A DNA stretch of 64,000 bases, taken from positions 1 to 64,000 of the forward strand of contig NZ_LBMH01000006.1 in assembly GCF_001005305.1 (NCBI RefSeq), written 5' to 3'. The position numbers and the translations under genes were made by a program. Origin of the DNA: Kordia zhangzhouensis (GTDB lineage: Bacteria > Bacteroidota > Bacteroidia > Flavobacteriales > Flavobacteriaceae). Within the stretch, counting starts at the first letter, position 1; every line of letters begins with the position of its first letter. Below the pieces are notes generated by a model, which was not told the origin of the DNA, made no database searches, and saw only the letters and a list, made by a program, of their open reading frames with translations. Shown piece after piece: positions 8,329-19,468 of the stretch.

Positions 8329-11300
8329 CTACTTAGTTTCTTCTAGTCCTTTATTGATATCTCCTTTTTTTACTGTATCAAACATAATAGGCGTTGCAAT
8401 GAACATCGAAGAATAAGTACCTACTACAACACCTACAATTAAGGCAAACATAAATCCTCGAATAGATTCTCCACCGAAAATAAAGATTGCTAATAATACT
8501 ACTAACGTAGTTAGAGATGTATTTAAAGTTCTACTTAATGTACTGTTTAATGCTGAATTTACAACTTTACTAAGCTTCCAATTAGAATTCTCTTCCATAA
8601 ACTCACGAATTCTATCAAATACAACCACGGTATCGTTTAACGAGTAACCAATTACCGTTAAGATTGCCGCAATAAACGCTTGGTTAATCTCCATAGTAAA
8701 TGGTAAATATTTCCATGCCAATGAGAAGATACCTAATACGATTAATACATCATGGAATACTGCTACTACAGCACCTAATGAGAATTGCCACTTACGGAAA
8801 CGCAATAGGATATACAAGAATACTACTACAAGCGAACCTAATACAGCCCAGAAAGAGTCTTTTTTGATATCATCGGCAATCGTAGGACCTACTTTAACAG
8901 ATTGCATTACACCAATTTGCTTGTCTTCTGCTCCATCCACAAAACGCTCATAAGTCATATCGCTTGGCAAGTATTTCTTTACTCCGTCAAACAACATTTT
9001 CTTAATTTCTTCATCAACAGCAGTTCCAGTTTCGTTTACTTTATATTTCGTAGTAATTTTTAACTGATTGTCTTCTCCGAATGTTTTTACTTCTGGAGAG
9101 TTTTCACTTCCAAAAATTGCTGTTAAGTCATTCTTTACTTCTTGTGAGCTTACAGTTCCTTCAAAACGAACTTGATAAGAACGTCCTCCAACAAAGTCAA
9201 CACCTTGGTTTAATCCGTTACCAAAAATGATAGAACCTAAACCAATTGCGATTACAATTCCTGAAATAATGTATGCTATTTTACGCTTCTTTAAGAACTC
9301 AACATTCATGTTTCTGAATAAGTTCTTTGTAGCTCCTGTAGCAAAATCTAACGTATTTCCTTTGTCTACATACCAATCAATTAACAATCTTGTAATAAAA
9401 ATTGCTGTAAATAATGATGTTGCAATACCAATTAATAAAGTTGTAGCAAATCCTTTGATAGGGCCTGTACCGAATAAGAATAAGATTAATGCTGTTAATC
9501 CAGTAGTAATGTTAGCATCAAAGATAGACGACATAGCTCCTTTCCAGCTAAATGCGTGTTTGATTGCATCTTTCAACGCTTTTCCATTTGCCAGTTCTTC
9601 ACGAACTCTCTCAAATAAAAGTACATTTGCATCCACCGACATACCAATTGTTAATACAATACCGGCTATACCAGGAAGAGTTAATACAGCTCCTAAGTTT
9701 GCCAATACACCAAATATTAACAAGATGTTGAACGCTAATGCTACATCTGCAAAAAGACCCGCTTTTCCATAGTAAAATATCATCCAAACTAATACCAATC
9801 CTAAAGCGATTAAGAACGACATTAATCCGCTATCAATGGCCTCTTGTCCTAACGACGGACCAACAATCTCAGATTGTAAGATGTCTGCTTGAGCTGGTAA
9901 TTTACCTGCACGTAATACGTTTGCTAAATCCTGCGCTTCTTCTACTGTGAATTGCCCAGAGATTTCAGTATTTCCTCCTGAAATTTTACCACTAGATACT
10001 CCTGGAGCAGAGTATACGATGTTATCTAAAACAACCGCAATATTTACTCTTTCGTTGTATACTTCATCCGTTAATTTTTCCCATTGTTTTGCACCAATAC
10101 CGTTCATTTGCATGTTTACGTTTGGCTTTCCATTGTTTGCATACCCTTGTGCTGCACCATCTACCACATCACCACGCATTTGCGGTACTGCTTCTTTTCC
10201 TTTTCTTTCTCCTGCCAACGCATACAAGTCATATACTCCTTGTACATTTTGTTCTTTTCCAAAAGCAAATCGAACATAGCGTAATTCTGCAGGCATTACT
10301 TGCTTTAACTCTTCTCTAGCTAATAACTGAAGTACTGCTTCTTTATCTTCTTCTTTAGCACTTCCTATAACACCTCCTGTGTTTCCTCCTGGAATGATGT
10401 TAAGTTTGTCAAATAAAGGATTGATTACATTTAATGAATCTTCTTCCGTAGAAGTGATTAACTCCTCCGTTTCATCAGTTTCTTTTTTTGTAGCAAACTC
10501 TGGAAGTTCTTTAAGTTTTTGATTCGCCGCAATTAGATATTGTGCTAACTTCGAATTGTCATTGTATGTTTTCCAAAATTCTAACTCTGCAGTAGTTTGT
10601 AAAAGTTTTTCAATACGAATTACATCTTTTGCTCCTGGAAGCTCAATTAAGATACGACCTGAAGTTCCCAAACGCTGAATGTTTGGTTGAGTTACTCCAA
10701 ATTGGTCAATACGCTTACTTAATACTTCTTTTGCCGACACGATAGATTGGTCAACTTTACGACGTAGTACATTTTTAACTACTTCATCTGTAACATTCAA
10801 TGGATCATCTCCATATTCTTCTTCTAATGATTGCGTAAAGAAGATATTTGGATCTGCCAAGCGCAATCCTTCTGGCTTCAATTCATCAAAAGCTCTAAAG
10901 AAAGATTCTACGTAGTCTTCTTGTGCATCTGTTTGTAAAACATCAGCTCTATCTAATGCTTTTCTAAAAGTTTCATCTTGAGAACCATTTGCAAGTCCTA
11001 TTAAGATGTCTTTTACAGAAATTTGAAGAATCACATTGATTCCTCCTTTAAGGTCAAGACCTTTGTTTAATTCCTTTTCTTTAGCTTCTTCATAAGTGAA
11101 TGAAGTAAAACCAAAACTAATTGGTTCATGTTTGTTGATAGAATCTAAGTATTCTTTTTCTACTAAACTTCTTCTATCTGAGTTTTCTTTCGTGTCAATA
11201 CCATCAGCTGGTTTTGGCACTTGCGCTACCGCATATGCTTTTGCATCGTCTTCAATTTTATCTGTGATAAATGTAAACGATAATTGATAAATACTTACCA

Positions 11301-11346
11301 ATCCGAATAAAAGCGCAAATAATTTTACTAATCCTTTGTTTTGCAT
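8329..11346 (-). CDS. secDF: Protein translocase SecDF fusion
   Basis: Uses the proton motive force to pull secreted proteins through SecYEG. The 1005-residue chain fuses SecD and SecF, with 12 membrane segments expected. The SecD part carries the large periplasmic domain (FGVTQPNIQRLGTSGRILIE) and the TM4 motif IGMSVDANVLLFERVREEL with its conserved Asp. The SecF part starts near residue 680 and contains IGYSLNDTVVVFDRIRE. Fused SecDF is usual in Bacteroidota; the periplasmic part between the SecD motifs is long and acidic here. A promoter lies 36 bases upstream, and a terminator follows. Confidence 0.97.
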   Translation of the reverse strand: MQNKGLVKLFALLFGLVSIYQLSFTFITDKIEDDAKAYAVAQVPKPADGIDTKENSDRRSLVEKEYLDSINKHEPISFGFTSFTYEEAKEKELNKGLDLKGGINVILQISVKDILIGLANGSQDETFRKALDRADVLQTDAQEDYVESFFRAFDELKPEGLRLADPNIFFTQSLEEEYGDDPLNVTDEVVKNVLRRKVDQSIVSAKEVLSKRIDQFGVTQPNIQRLGTSGRILIELPGAKDVIRIEKLLQTTAELEFWKTYNDNSKLAQYLIAANQKLKELPEFATKKETDETEELITSTEEDSLNVINPLFDKLNIIPGGNTGGVIGSAKEEDKEAVLQLLAREELKQVMPAELRYVRFAFGKEQNVQGVYDLYALAGERKGKEAVPQMRGDVVDGAAQGYANNGKPNVNMQMNGIGAKQWEKLTDEVYNERVNIAVVLDNIVYSAPGVSSGKISGGNTEISGQFTVEEAQDLANVLRAGKLPAQADILQSEIVGPSLGQEAIDSGLMSFLIALGLVLVWMIFYYGKAGLFADVALAFNILLIFGVLANLGAVLTLPGIAGIVLTIGMSVDANVLLFERVREELANGKALKDAIKHAFSWKGAMSSIFDANITTGLTALILFLFGTGPIKGFATTLLIGIATSLFTAIFITRLLIDWYVDKGNTLDFATGATKNLFRNMNVEFLKKRKIAYIISGIVIAIGLGSIIFGNGLNQGVDFVGGRSYQVRFEGTVSSQEVKNDLTAIFGSENSPEVKTFGEDNQLKITTKYKVNETGTAVDEEIKKMLFDGVKKYLPSDMTYERFVDGAEDKQIGVMQSVKVGPTIADDIKKDSFWAVLGSLVVVFLYILLRFRKWQFSLGAVVAVFHDVLIVLGIFSLAWKYLPFTMEINQAFIAAILTVIGYSLNDTVVVFDRIREFMEENSNWKLSKVVNSALNSTLSRTLNTSLTTLVVLLAIFIFGGESIRGFMFALIVGVVVGTYSSMFIATPIMFDTVKKGDINKGLEETK

Positions 11347-11381
11347 TATTCAATGTTTTTGGTCAAATTTTTTAAAACGAG

Positions 11382-11412
11382 CAAATATAGAATTTACACT
11401 CGCATTTGACAA
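11382..11412 (-). promoter_or_regulatory. Promoter of secDF
   Basis: On the minus strand: TTG (11412-11410), a 20-base spacer, TATATTTG (11389-11382). This is a full match to the Bacteroidota consensus. The transcript should start near 11376, about 30 bases before the secDF ATG. Confidence 0.75.
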
Positions 11413-11548
11413 TTTATTTTTTAGGTGTTTTGATGATGATGTTGTGCCTCATAACTCAACGTTTTGAAAGACATTTTTACCTGTTCTTTTTTAGAACACA
11501 TAAAGAAACATAGAGAGAATATTTTTTGATAGTTTCTCTACGATTTAC

Positions 11549-12181
11549 TTATGCAAGAGAGATAGGCCCTGCACGAACATCAGGAGTTTCATACGAAGTA
11601 GCATCTTTATAGATTGCTTTATAATGAGATACTGTATGTGTTGATATTTTTACATATCCATTAATTTTTGCTATGTATGAATCGTACAGAGCAAATGAAT
11701 TAGGACTTGGCGATTTGTCATATTCTTTTTGCAATGACAAAATAAATTTGCCTTGCATTCCGATATAAGAATCAGAAGCGGTTTGCAACTCGTACACATC
11801 GATTTTATACCCGTCAGTTGTCGCAAATTCATCAATAAGAATTGTGTTAGACGCATTTTTGAACGGAAGTTCTTGAAGCGGAAACTCACTTTCAAATCCG
11901 GCATCAACCAATAAAGCTTTAATTGCGGCAACTTCTTGTTGACTATGATAGGCAATTTTTAATGTTTGACTTGATTGCTGACGAACCGTAATATTCTTAA
12001 CATCAAGCATTTCAAGCTTGCTTTTAATTGCTTGAATGATTTCTTCCGCTTGTAATGGTTGAGTGATTGCATTGGCAAATTGCAACTCAATCTCTTGGTT
12101 TTGCGCAGGTGTTTGTTCCTTGTAAAAACCAAGCAGAGTTAGTAATATTATCAGTGCAGAAATGTACTTTTTTGCAATCAT
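11549..12181 (-). CDS. Secreted or membrane-anchored protein of unknown function next to secDF
   Basis: The protein has 210 residues with an N-terminal hydrophobic segment (SALIILLTLLGF) that could be a signal anchor. No family is recognised with certainty. Residues 35-90 (FANAITQPLQAEEIIQAIKS, LDVKNITVRQ, TLKIAYHS, VAAIKALLVDAGFESEF) follow the order of the SecD periplasmic P1 base (RIDQFGV, PNIQR, ILIELPG, LLQTTAELEF), which hints at a related alpha/beta fold. This is a visual resemblance only. It is on the same strand as secDF, 200 bases upstream. A TATATTTG box touches its start codon. Confidence 0.6.
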   Translation of the reverse strand: MIAKKYISALIILLTLLGFYKEQTPAQNQEIELQFANAITQPLQAEEIIQAIKSKLEMLDVKNITVRQQSSQTLKIAYHSQQEVAAIKALLVDAGFESEFPLQELPFKNASNTILIDEFATTDGYKIDVYELQTASDSYIGMQGKFILSLQKEYDKSPSPNSFALYDSYIAKINGYVKISTHTVSHYKAIYKDATSYETPDVRAGPISLA

Positions 12182-12185
12182 CCGC

Positions 12186-12193
12186 CAAATATA
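12186..12193 (-). promoter_or_regulatory. -7 box abutting the start codon of the 210-residue protein
   Basis: The minus strand reads TATATTTG, an exact TAnnTTTG match, ending only 5 bases before the ATG (12181). A transcript from it would have almost no leader. No TTG occurs at -33 spacing, so it may be fortuitous. Confidence 0.3.
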
Positions 12194-12200
12194 AAAAGAA

Positions 12201-12225
12201 AGACTGCAATTACGCAGTCTTTTAT
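12201..12225. terminator. Small hairpin with T-rich flanks
   Basis: AGACTGC, a 6-base loop, then GCAGTCT (12201-12220) with T-rich sequence on both outer sides when read on either strand. It may insulate the 210-residue protein gene from upstream transcription. Confidence 0.4.
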
Positions 12226-12372
12226 TGATTTATTTTATACTAAAAGTTTGAAAATGATTATCCTAAAATGACAGCAATATCAACTACTTCCCTTTTTACA
12301 TACTTTTATAACCTTCAGGCAGAGTAGTATTAAATAGAATGCTAGATACTTTTTATTTTTCGATTTTATGAT

Positions 12373-12495
12373 TTAAAACATTGAAACGCCACTACACTCA
12401 TAAAAATGTTCTCTATACAATGTACTCATCGTAACTTCGTCATTTAAATAGCCTCCTACTTCTCCATCAATATTTATTAGCCATTGCGATTGCAT
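12373..12495 (-). CDS. Possible 40-residue small protein or gene remnant
   Basis: The minus-strand frame from ATG 12495 to TAA encodes 40 residues with a balanced composition (QWLINIDGEVGGYLNDEV, then STLYREHFYECSGV) unlike the low-complexity translations around it. No signal peptide, no transmembrane segment, no ribosome site and no family recognised. It could be the fragment of a decayed gene. Confidence 0.25.
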   Translation of the reverse strand: MQSQWLINIDGEVGGYLNDEVTMSTLYREHFYECSGVSMF

Positions 12496-12697
12496 AATAA
12501 TTACACATGATTAAGACATTAGGATTGATTTTTCCAGAAATTTCAGATTGCTCTTTTTTATTTAGCTTTTTATGCTTTTGTTCTTTAATAGTTTTTCTAA
12601 CATCATTCAATCAATTTATAAGTATTATGTTAAAAACACTACTTTTTAGTAAAGTTTTAATTTATAATACTGTTTTTTTCAAATTAGTGAACAACAA

Positions 12698-12728
12698 AAA
12701 ACCTCAACAAAATACATGTTGAGGTTTT
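12698..12728 (-). terminator. Terminator of mdh
   Basis: AAAACCTCAACA, 7-base loop, TGTTGAGGTTTT: a 12-base-pair perfect stem just left of the mdh stop. On the minus strand it is followed by a T-run. Confidence 0.85.
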
Positions 12729-12749
12729 GTATATATTATTGTGGAAATA

Positions 12750-13676
12750 TTATAATTCTAATAATCCGTTTGTCTTCTTAACTCCTTCTGCACTTTCAGC
12801 TAAATGCGCTTTTTCTGCATCACTTAAATTAATTTCTACAATCTTCTCGATTCCATTTTTTCCTAAAATTACAGGAACTCCGATACATAAATCATTTAAA
12901 CCGTATTCACCTTCTAATAGCGCTGAACATGGATACATTTTTTGCAAATCACAAGCAATAGCTTGTACCAATCCAGAAACAGCTGCTCCAGGTGCATACC
13001 AAGCAGAAGTTCCAAGCAATTTAGTTAATGTTGCTCCTCCTACTTTGGTATCTTCTTTTACTTGATTTAAACGCTCTTCAGATAAAAACTCAGATACTTT
13101 TACACTGTTACGTGTTGCATGAGCCGTTAATGGCACCATTCCTTTATCACTGTGTCCTCCAATTACCATTCCGTCAACATCAGAAATTGGAGCTCCTAAA
13201 GCTTCTGCCAATCGGTATTTGAAACGAGCACTATCTAACGCTCCTCCCATACCAATAATTTTATTCTTTGGCAATCCTGTTGTTTTATGAACTAAATAAG
13301 TCATTGTATCCATTGGATTACTTACAACGATAATGATTGTGTTTGGAGAGTGCTCTATTAAACTAGAAGAAACTGTTTTTACAATTCCAGCGTTAATTCC
13401 AATTAACTCTTCACGTGTCATTCCTGGTTTTCTAGGAATTCCAGAAGTAATCACACAAATATCGCTACCAGCTGTTTTAGAGTAGTCGTTAGTGCTTCCA
13501 GTAATTTTGGTGTCAAAACCATTTAGAGAAGCCGTTTGCATCAAGTCCATCGCTTTTCCTTCAGCAAAACCTTCTTTAATATCTAATAAAACGACTTCCG
13601 AAGCAAAATTTTTGATAGCAATATATTCTGCACAACTAGCACCTACTGCTCCTGCTCCTACAACTGTAACTTTCAT
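12750..13676 (-). CDS. mdh: Malate dehydrogenase
   Basis: Interconverts malate and oxaloacetate with NAD in the TCA cycle. The 308-residue protein is of the LDH-like MDH type common in Bacteroidota. It shows the Rossmann motif VVGAGAVGAS at the N-terminus, SGIPRKPGMTREELI (mobile loop with the substrate arginines), VSNPMDTMTY, and the catalytic histidine in VIGGHSDKGMVPL. An Asp at the end of the second strand (LLDIKEG) fits NAD preference. A single gene with its own promoter box and a strong terminator. Confidence 0.96.
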   Translation of the reverse strand: MKVTVVGAGAVGASCAEYIAIKNFASEVVLLDIKEGFAEGKAMDLMQTASLNGFDTKITGSTNDYSKTAGSDICVITSGIPRKPGMTREELIGINAGIVKTVSSSLIEHSPNTIIIVVSNPMDTMTYLVHKTTGLPKNKIIGMGGALDSARFKYRLAEALGAPISDVDGMVIGGHSDKGMVPLTAHATRNSVKVSEFLSEERLNQVKEDTKVGGATLTKLLGTSAWYAPGAAVSGLVQAIACDLQKMYPCSALLEGEYGLNDLCIGVPVILGKNGIEKIVEINLSDAEKAHLAESAEGVKKTNGLLEL

Positions 13677-13711
13677 ATTTTTAATGTTTTTTATGTATTG
13701 TTTATTGGCTG

Positions 13712-13719
13712 CAAAAGTA
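13712..13719 (-). promoter_or_regulatory. -7 box of mdh
   Basis: The minus strand reads TACTTTTG, an exact TAnnTTTG match, 35 bases before the mdh ATG. No TTG lies at the usual -33 spacing. Confidence 0.5.
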
Positions 13720-13764
13720 CAAATTAATCTGCTTTTTAGAAAAGAACTAGTACTTAAATTATCC

Positions 13765-14778
13765 TTAAAAAGAAAAGTTCAATCCTAAACTTGCACTATC
13801 AAAATCTCCTATTGTGTAATCAGCATTTAGACTGAAAAAACCAAGTTTTAGATTGGCTCCAAGTGTTCCTCTTACAGCAGATATGTCACGCTCAACAGAG
13901 AAAGGATCTGTAATTGTTTGAGAAAACACAACTCCGTTAGTAACCGTATATGAACCCAGTAAATCGGTTGTAGCATCTCCTGTAATATACCCTAGCCCTC
14001 CATAGAAATTGATTACTTTGAACTTAGTTCCTACTATAAGCTGAAATAGCAAGGTATTGACATCTGTTTCTACTCGTTGATTATCTCCTTGAATCCCCGT
14101 TTGATCAGTAAAATCATAACTTGCGTCTAAATGTGAATAAGCAATAAGACCTGAAATAGCCACAGGAATAGTTTTTTCTGCCGGCAACCAAGAGGTAAAT
14201 TCTTGTTGAATGCCAAAACCATACGTACTAAAATCCACATCTTCCGTATCAATTTTTGGAAAAAAGCGCCCTTTTAATTGAGTTCCGCGAAATGGAGAGA
14301 AACTTGCTTGCACAAAGGCCGTTGGAACAATACTAACTCCTTCTGAGCCAATACCTGTTGGCAGTGTTAATTCTACTTCTTGATTTCCAAATATTGGATC
14401 GTCATAAGTCACAATTACAGTAACATCAGGATTATTATCTCCTAGAGCCGTAGCCACCATTTTGGAAGGACTATTGTCTGGAAAACGTATATTTTCATAG
14501 TCCGCTACATTGAGTTGAAATGATTCTTTTTCTTCATTACTAAACACTCCATTTGCAATAAGTGAAATTTCAAAACCATATTTTTTAGGCGCATTTGCCG
14601 TGTTAAACCAACCTGCATTGATTCCAAATGCCAACGCATCAGAAGCAGGTGCAATATAATCTGTAGTAAATCTTTTAGCATCTTCCACACCGGCGGCCAA
14701 AAGTTCATTGATGTTTTCTTGAGCATTTACAAAAGCCATTGTAAATACAGACATAAGTAGGATACCTTTATTTTTCAT
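13765..14778 (-). CDS. Outer-membrane protein, DUF6588-like
   Basis: The 337-residue protein has a signal peptide ending in VNAQ and a body rich in alternating beta-strand patterns, ending in a C-terminal Phe (LGLNFSF), typical of outer-membrane beta-barrels. The N-terminal ENINELLAAGVEDAKRFTTD, the YGFGIQQEF motif and the NFYGGLGY motif resemble Bacteroidota proteins annotated as DUF6588; that assignment is from memory and moderate. Function is unknown. It is monocistronic, with its own promoter, placed between gyrB and mdh on the same strand. Confidence 0.75.
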   Translation of the reverse strand: MKNKGILLMSVFTMAFVNAQENINELLAAGVEDAKRFTTDYIAPASDALAFGINAGWFNTANAPKKYGFEISLIANGVFSNEEKESFQLNVADYENIRFPDNSPSKMVATALGDNNPDVTVIVTYDDPIFGNQEVELTLPTGIGSEGVSIVPTAFVQASFSPFRGTQLKGRFFPKIDTEDVDFSTYGFGIQQEFTSWLPAEKTIPVAISGLIAYSHLDASYDFTDQTGIQGDNQRVETDVNTLLFQLIVGTKFKVINFYGGLGYITGDATTDLLGSYTVTNGVVFSQTITDPFSVERDISAVRGTLGANLKLGFFSLNADYTIGDFDSASLGLNFSF

Positions 14779-14807
14779 TGGGTTACGTTTTTTATTGAAT
14801 AAATGTA

Positions 14808-14836
14808 CAAAATTATGAGAGCAATAGATAGCTCAA
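14808..14836 (-). promoter_or_regulatory. Promoter of the DUF6588-like outer-membrane protein gene
   Basis: Minus strand: TTG (14836-14834), an 18-base spacer, TAATTTTG (14815-14808). This is a full consensus match about 30 bases before the ATG. Confidence 0.7.
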
Positions 14837-14855
14837 ATCATTTTAAAGTTGTCGT

Positions 14856-14894
14856 AAAAAAAAACAACTACGCATATAATATACGTAGTTGTTT
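14856..14894 (-). terminator. Terminator of gyrB
   Basis: AAACAACTACG (14862-14872), an 11-base loop, CGTAGTTGTTT (14884-14894): an 11-base-pair perfect stem. On the minus strand it is followed by a run of about ten T. Confidence 0.85.
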
Positions 14895-14925
14895 GTATGT
14901 CCGTTTTATATTTTTAGAGATTTAT

Positions 14926-17222
<2,297 letters not shown>

Positions 17223-17849
17223 CTAAAATATATAAGTGATTTTGGGCACTAACGCCAAACCTCCAATATTTTCTCTAACAGCTCCTTCCACTTTGTAGGG
17301 AGCATAGTTCAAGCTCATTCCGATAATAAATTTAGTTCCTTTATTAAAAGTATGTGTATATTCAAACCCTGGACTGAATAATATTGCGGTTATTGTTTCG
17401 TATTTTTCTTCACCTTCTTCTCCACTATAAAAAGGATTTCGAGCATCGGTTGTAATGGCTGAAGCTCCCACTCCAATCTTGACATCTAGAATTGATGTAT
17501 TTGTTTCGGTAAGTGTTTTTTTGAAATCTACTGTAAAATTGAGCATCATTGTACTTTTTACTTGAATTGTATCTATTGTTCTTCTGTAGAGGAAATCGTC
17601 TTTTTGATTTGGAACTACTACCTGAAGTGTCATTCCTATTGCCTTTTTCCGCTTTAACGGAAGATGTCCACTAATTTCAAAGAATGGTGCTGTTCCAAAG
17701 TAAGTACTCAGATTTCCTTGAGGCATAAAAATACCTCCTCCCAAAGAAAGTGTTGCCTTGTCAAACAAGTTCGAGTTACTTGTATCGCTCTGCGCCAAAA
17801 CACTGCTGGCACATAATAGAATGATAAAACTGATAAATAGTGACCTCAT
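17223..17849 (-). CDS. Putative outer-membrane beta-barrel protein
   Basis: A 208-residue protein with a clear signal peptide (LLCASSVLAQ). The body has repeated amphipathic strands (LSLGGGIFMPQGNLSTYF, FEISGHLPL, VKIGVGASAI, FIIGMSLNYAPYKVEG) and ends in a strand with terminal Phe (KITYIF), the usual outer-membrane-barrel end. About eight strands would fit. No specific family or function is recognised. It sits between gyrB and the dipeptide epimerase gene on the same strand with about 100 bases on its upstream side. Confidence 0.65.
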   Translation of the reverse strand: MRSLFISFIILLCASSVLAQSDTSNSNLFDKATLSLGGGIFMPQGNLSTYFGTAPFFEISGHLPLKRKKAIGMTLQVVVPNQKDDFLYRRTIDTIQVKSTMMLNFTVDFKKTLTETNTSILDVKIGVGASAITTDARNPFYSGEEGEEKYETITAILFSPGFEYTHTFNKGTKFIIGMSLNYAPYKVEGAVRENIGGLALVPKITYIF

Positions 17850-17950
17850 ACTGATTTCTTTTTATGTTATTTTCAAATGTATTGTGAATTACACATTACA
17901 TATAGATAAAAACACGAAATCAGTTTTTATTTTTTGCGATTTTCGCAAAA

Positions 17951-18964
17951 TTAAATCAAGTTACTTCCTGCTCCATTTTTATTTGGAAAGATTATGTTTC
18001 CTTCTTGAAATGTTACGCCTGTTGCTATGTCTTCTTGAAGTAGTAAAGCTCCATCTGCATCTATGTAATCTAATAGTGGTGCTAATTGGGTTATATTAGA
18101 AATACCTATTGTAGATTCTGTCATACAACCTGCCATAACTTTTACTCCTGCCATTTTAGCTTGATGTATCATTTGCAAAGCAGGTGTAATTCCTCCACAT
18201 TTCATGAGTTTGATATTGATTCCATGAAAAGTTTTTATACATTTTGAAACATCTACTAATTTTTGACAACTTTCATCTGCGATGATTGGCAAGACAGATT
18301 TTTCTTTTACAATTTGCATTCCGCTCCAATTATCGGCATGTAAAGGTTGCTCTATGAATTCTACATTTAATTTTTGTAAAATCTTGGCATTATGCAACGT
18401 TTCTTCTACTGTCCAGGCGCAATTGGCATCTACACGAAATATAGCATTTGTAACTGTACGCAGTGAGCGAATGATATCGAGATCGTTCTGTGTTCCTAGT
18501 TTGATTTTGTAAATTGGCCAAGGCGTTTGCTTTATTTTTGACTTCATTACTTCTATAGAATCTATTCCAATAGTGTAATTTGTTTTAGGAAGTGATTGAT
18601 TGTGATTACTCCAAAACTCACGAAGCGTTTTTTTTTGTTGGCGTGCATATAAATCCCAGTATGCACAATCAATAGCGCAAAGTGCAAAATAATTATCGGC
18701 AAGTTCTGGTTCAATATTTTTCCACAACTCTTCGGGATGAATTGTTGCATTGACACGCTCAATAATTGGCTTTATTTTCTCTATAGATTTTTTTAATCGC
18801 TCTACAGAACTATCATAGTAAGGGTTTACTGTTGCTTCTCCATACCCTGTGTTTTTTCCATCAGAAATGGACACTACCATGGTTTTTTGCGTTGTAACCG
18901 TGTATCTAGAAATCGTAAATGGATTTTTTAACGATAGTTCAAAAAAATGTGCTGATAGCTTCAT
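17951..18964 (-). CDS. Dipeptide epimerase (L-Ala-D/L-Glu epimerase type, enolase superfamily)
   Basis: Enolase-superfamily enzymes of this kind epimerise dipeptides from murein, such as L-Ala-D-Glu, during peptidoglycan recycling. The 337-residue protein shows the KxK base pair (Lys153, Lys155 in YKIKLG), magnesium ligands Asp179 (VDAN), Glu205 (FIEQP) and Asp230 (IADES), and the opposing lysine in IKLMKCGG (Lys252/Lys255). The C-terminal CMTESTIGIS and DADGALLL motifs are those of the dipeptide epimerases. Substrate specificity cannot be read from sequence alone. Confidence 0.87.
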   Translation of the reverse strand: MKLSAHFFELSLKNPFTISRYTVTTQKTMVVSISDGKNTGYGEATVNPYYDSSVERLKKSIEKIKPIIERVNATIHPEELWKNIEPELADNYFALCAIDCAYWDLYARQQKKTLREFWSNHNQSLPKTNYTIGIDSIEVMKSKIKQTPWPIYKIKLGTQNDLDIIRSLRTVTNAIFRVDANCAWTVEETLHNAKILQKLNVEFIEQPLHADNWSGMQIVKEKSVLPIIADESCQKLVDVSKCIKTFHGINIKLMKCGGITPALQMIHQAKMAGVKVMAGCMTESTIGISNITQLAPLLDYIDADGALLLQEDIATGVTFQEGNIIFPNKNGAGSNLI

Positions 18965-19018
18965 TTTTTAAAGATACATATCCGCTTTTAGTTTTCACAG
19001 GAAAGAAATAGGTTCTTT

Positions 19019-19462
19019 TTAGTTTTCTTTAGAAAAGTGAGTATCTAGAAGTTCTTTCAAAGTATTTTCAGTAACAATATCCAAATACTTTTCTTTTTTT
19101 CCTTCCAAAATAAATTTGACCGTAGGACAGTATTCTACATCAAAATATGCATGGGGTCTATCATCCACCAGAAGCACAAAAACAGGTTCATATTTGCACT
19201 TTCTTGCTAAAGGCACATAATTATCCTTGTTTTTGAATTCTTTTAGAAATGCAGTACGTTTTTCTCCTGTTAACTCTTTTTGCTGCACAACTTCTCTTCG
19301 CTCATAGTATGTTTTGTCTTTCTTTTGTTCGTCTGCCGAATAAACTTCTTCGCTTAACAGTCCTATGGTAATTGTTTCCGAATCATTAATTTCAAATACA
19401 TCTTTCATTTCACTACACGAATTGATGACTAAAGCTATGATTAATAAGGTGATTTTTTTCAT
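19019..19462 (-). CDS. Lipoprotein of unknown function, partner of the caspase-like gene
   Basis: A 147-residue protein with a lipoprotein signal (LIIALVINSCSE; lipobox Cys16). The mature part is charged, rich in Lys and Glu, with two further cysteines (RKCKYEP and VEYCPTV) that may pair. No family recognised. It lies 6 bases downstream of the caspase-like gene on the same strand, so the two are surely co-transcribed, suggesting a joint role at the envelope. Confidence 0.65.
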   Translation of the reverse strand: MKKITLLIIALVINSCSEMKDVFEINDSETITIGLLSEEVYSADEQKKDKTYYERREVVQQKELTGEKRTAFLKEFKNKDNYVPLARKCKYEPVFVLLVDDRPHAYFDVEYCPTVKFILEGKKEKYLDIVTENTLKELLDTHFSKEN

Positions 19463-19468
19463 TTTTTC

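Larger units (their letters stand above)
12182..12749. other. Intergenic region upstream of the 210-residue protein gene
   Basis: AT-rich and mostly featureless. It contains a hairpin at 12201-12220 (AGACTGC/GCAGTCT), a 40-codon minus-strand open frame (12373-12495), and the mdh terminator (12698-12728). The plus-strand frame at 12507-12722 is a low-complexity Phe/Leu/Ser translation and was not accepted as a gene. Confidence 0.5.

Noticed and set aside
12507-12722. 71-codon plus-strand frame rich in Phe, Leu and Ser
   Set aside because: Low-complexity translation of AT-rich DNA that reaches into the mdh terminator; no start signal.
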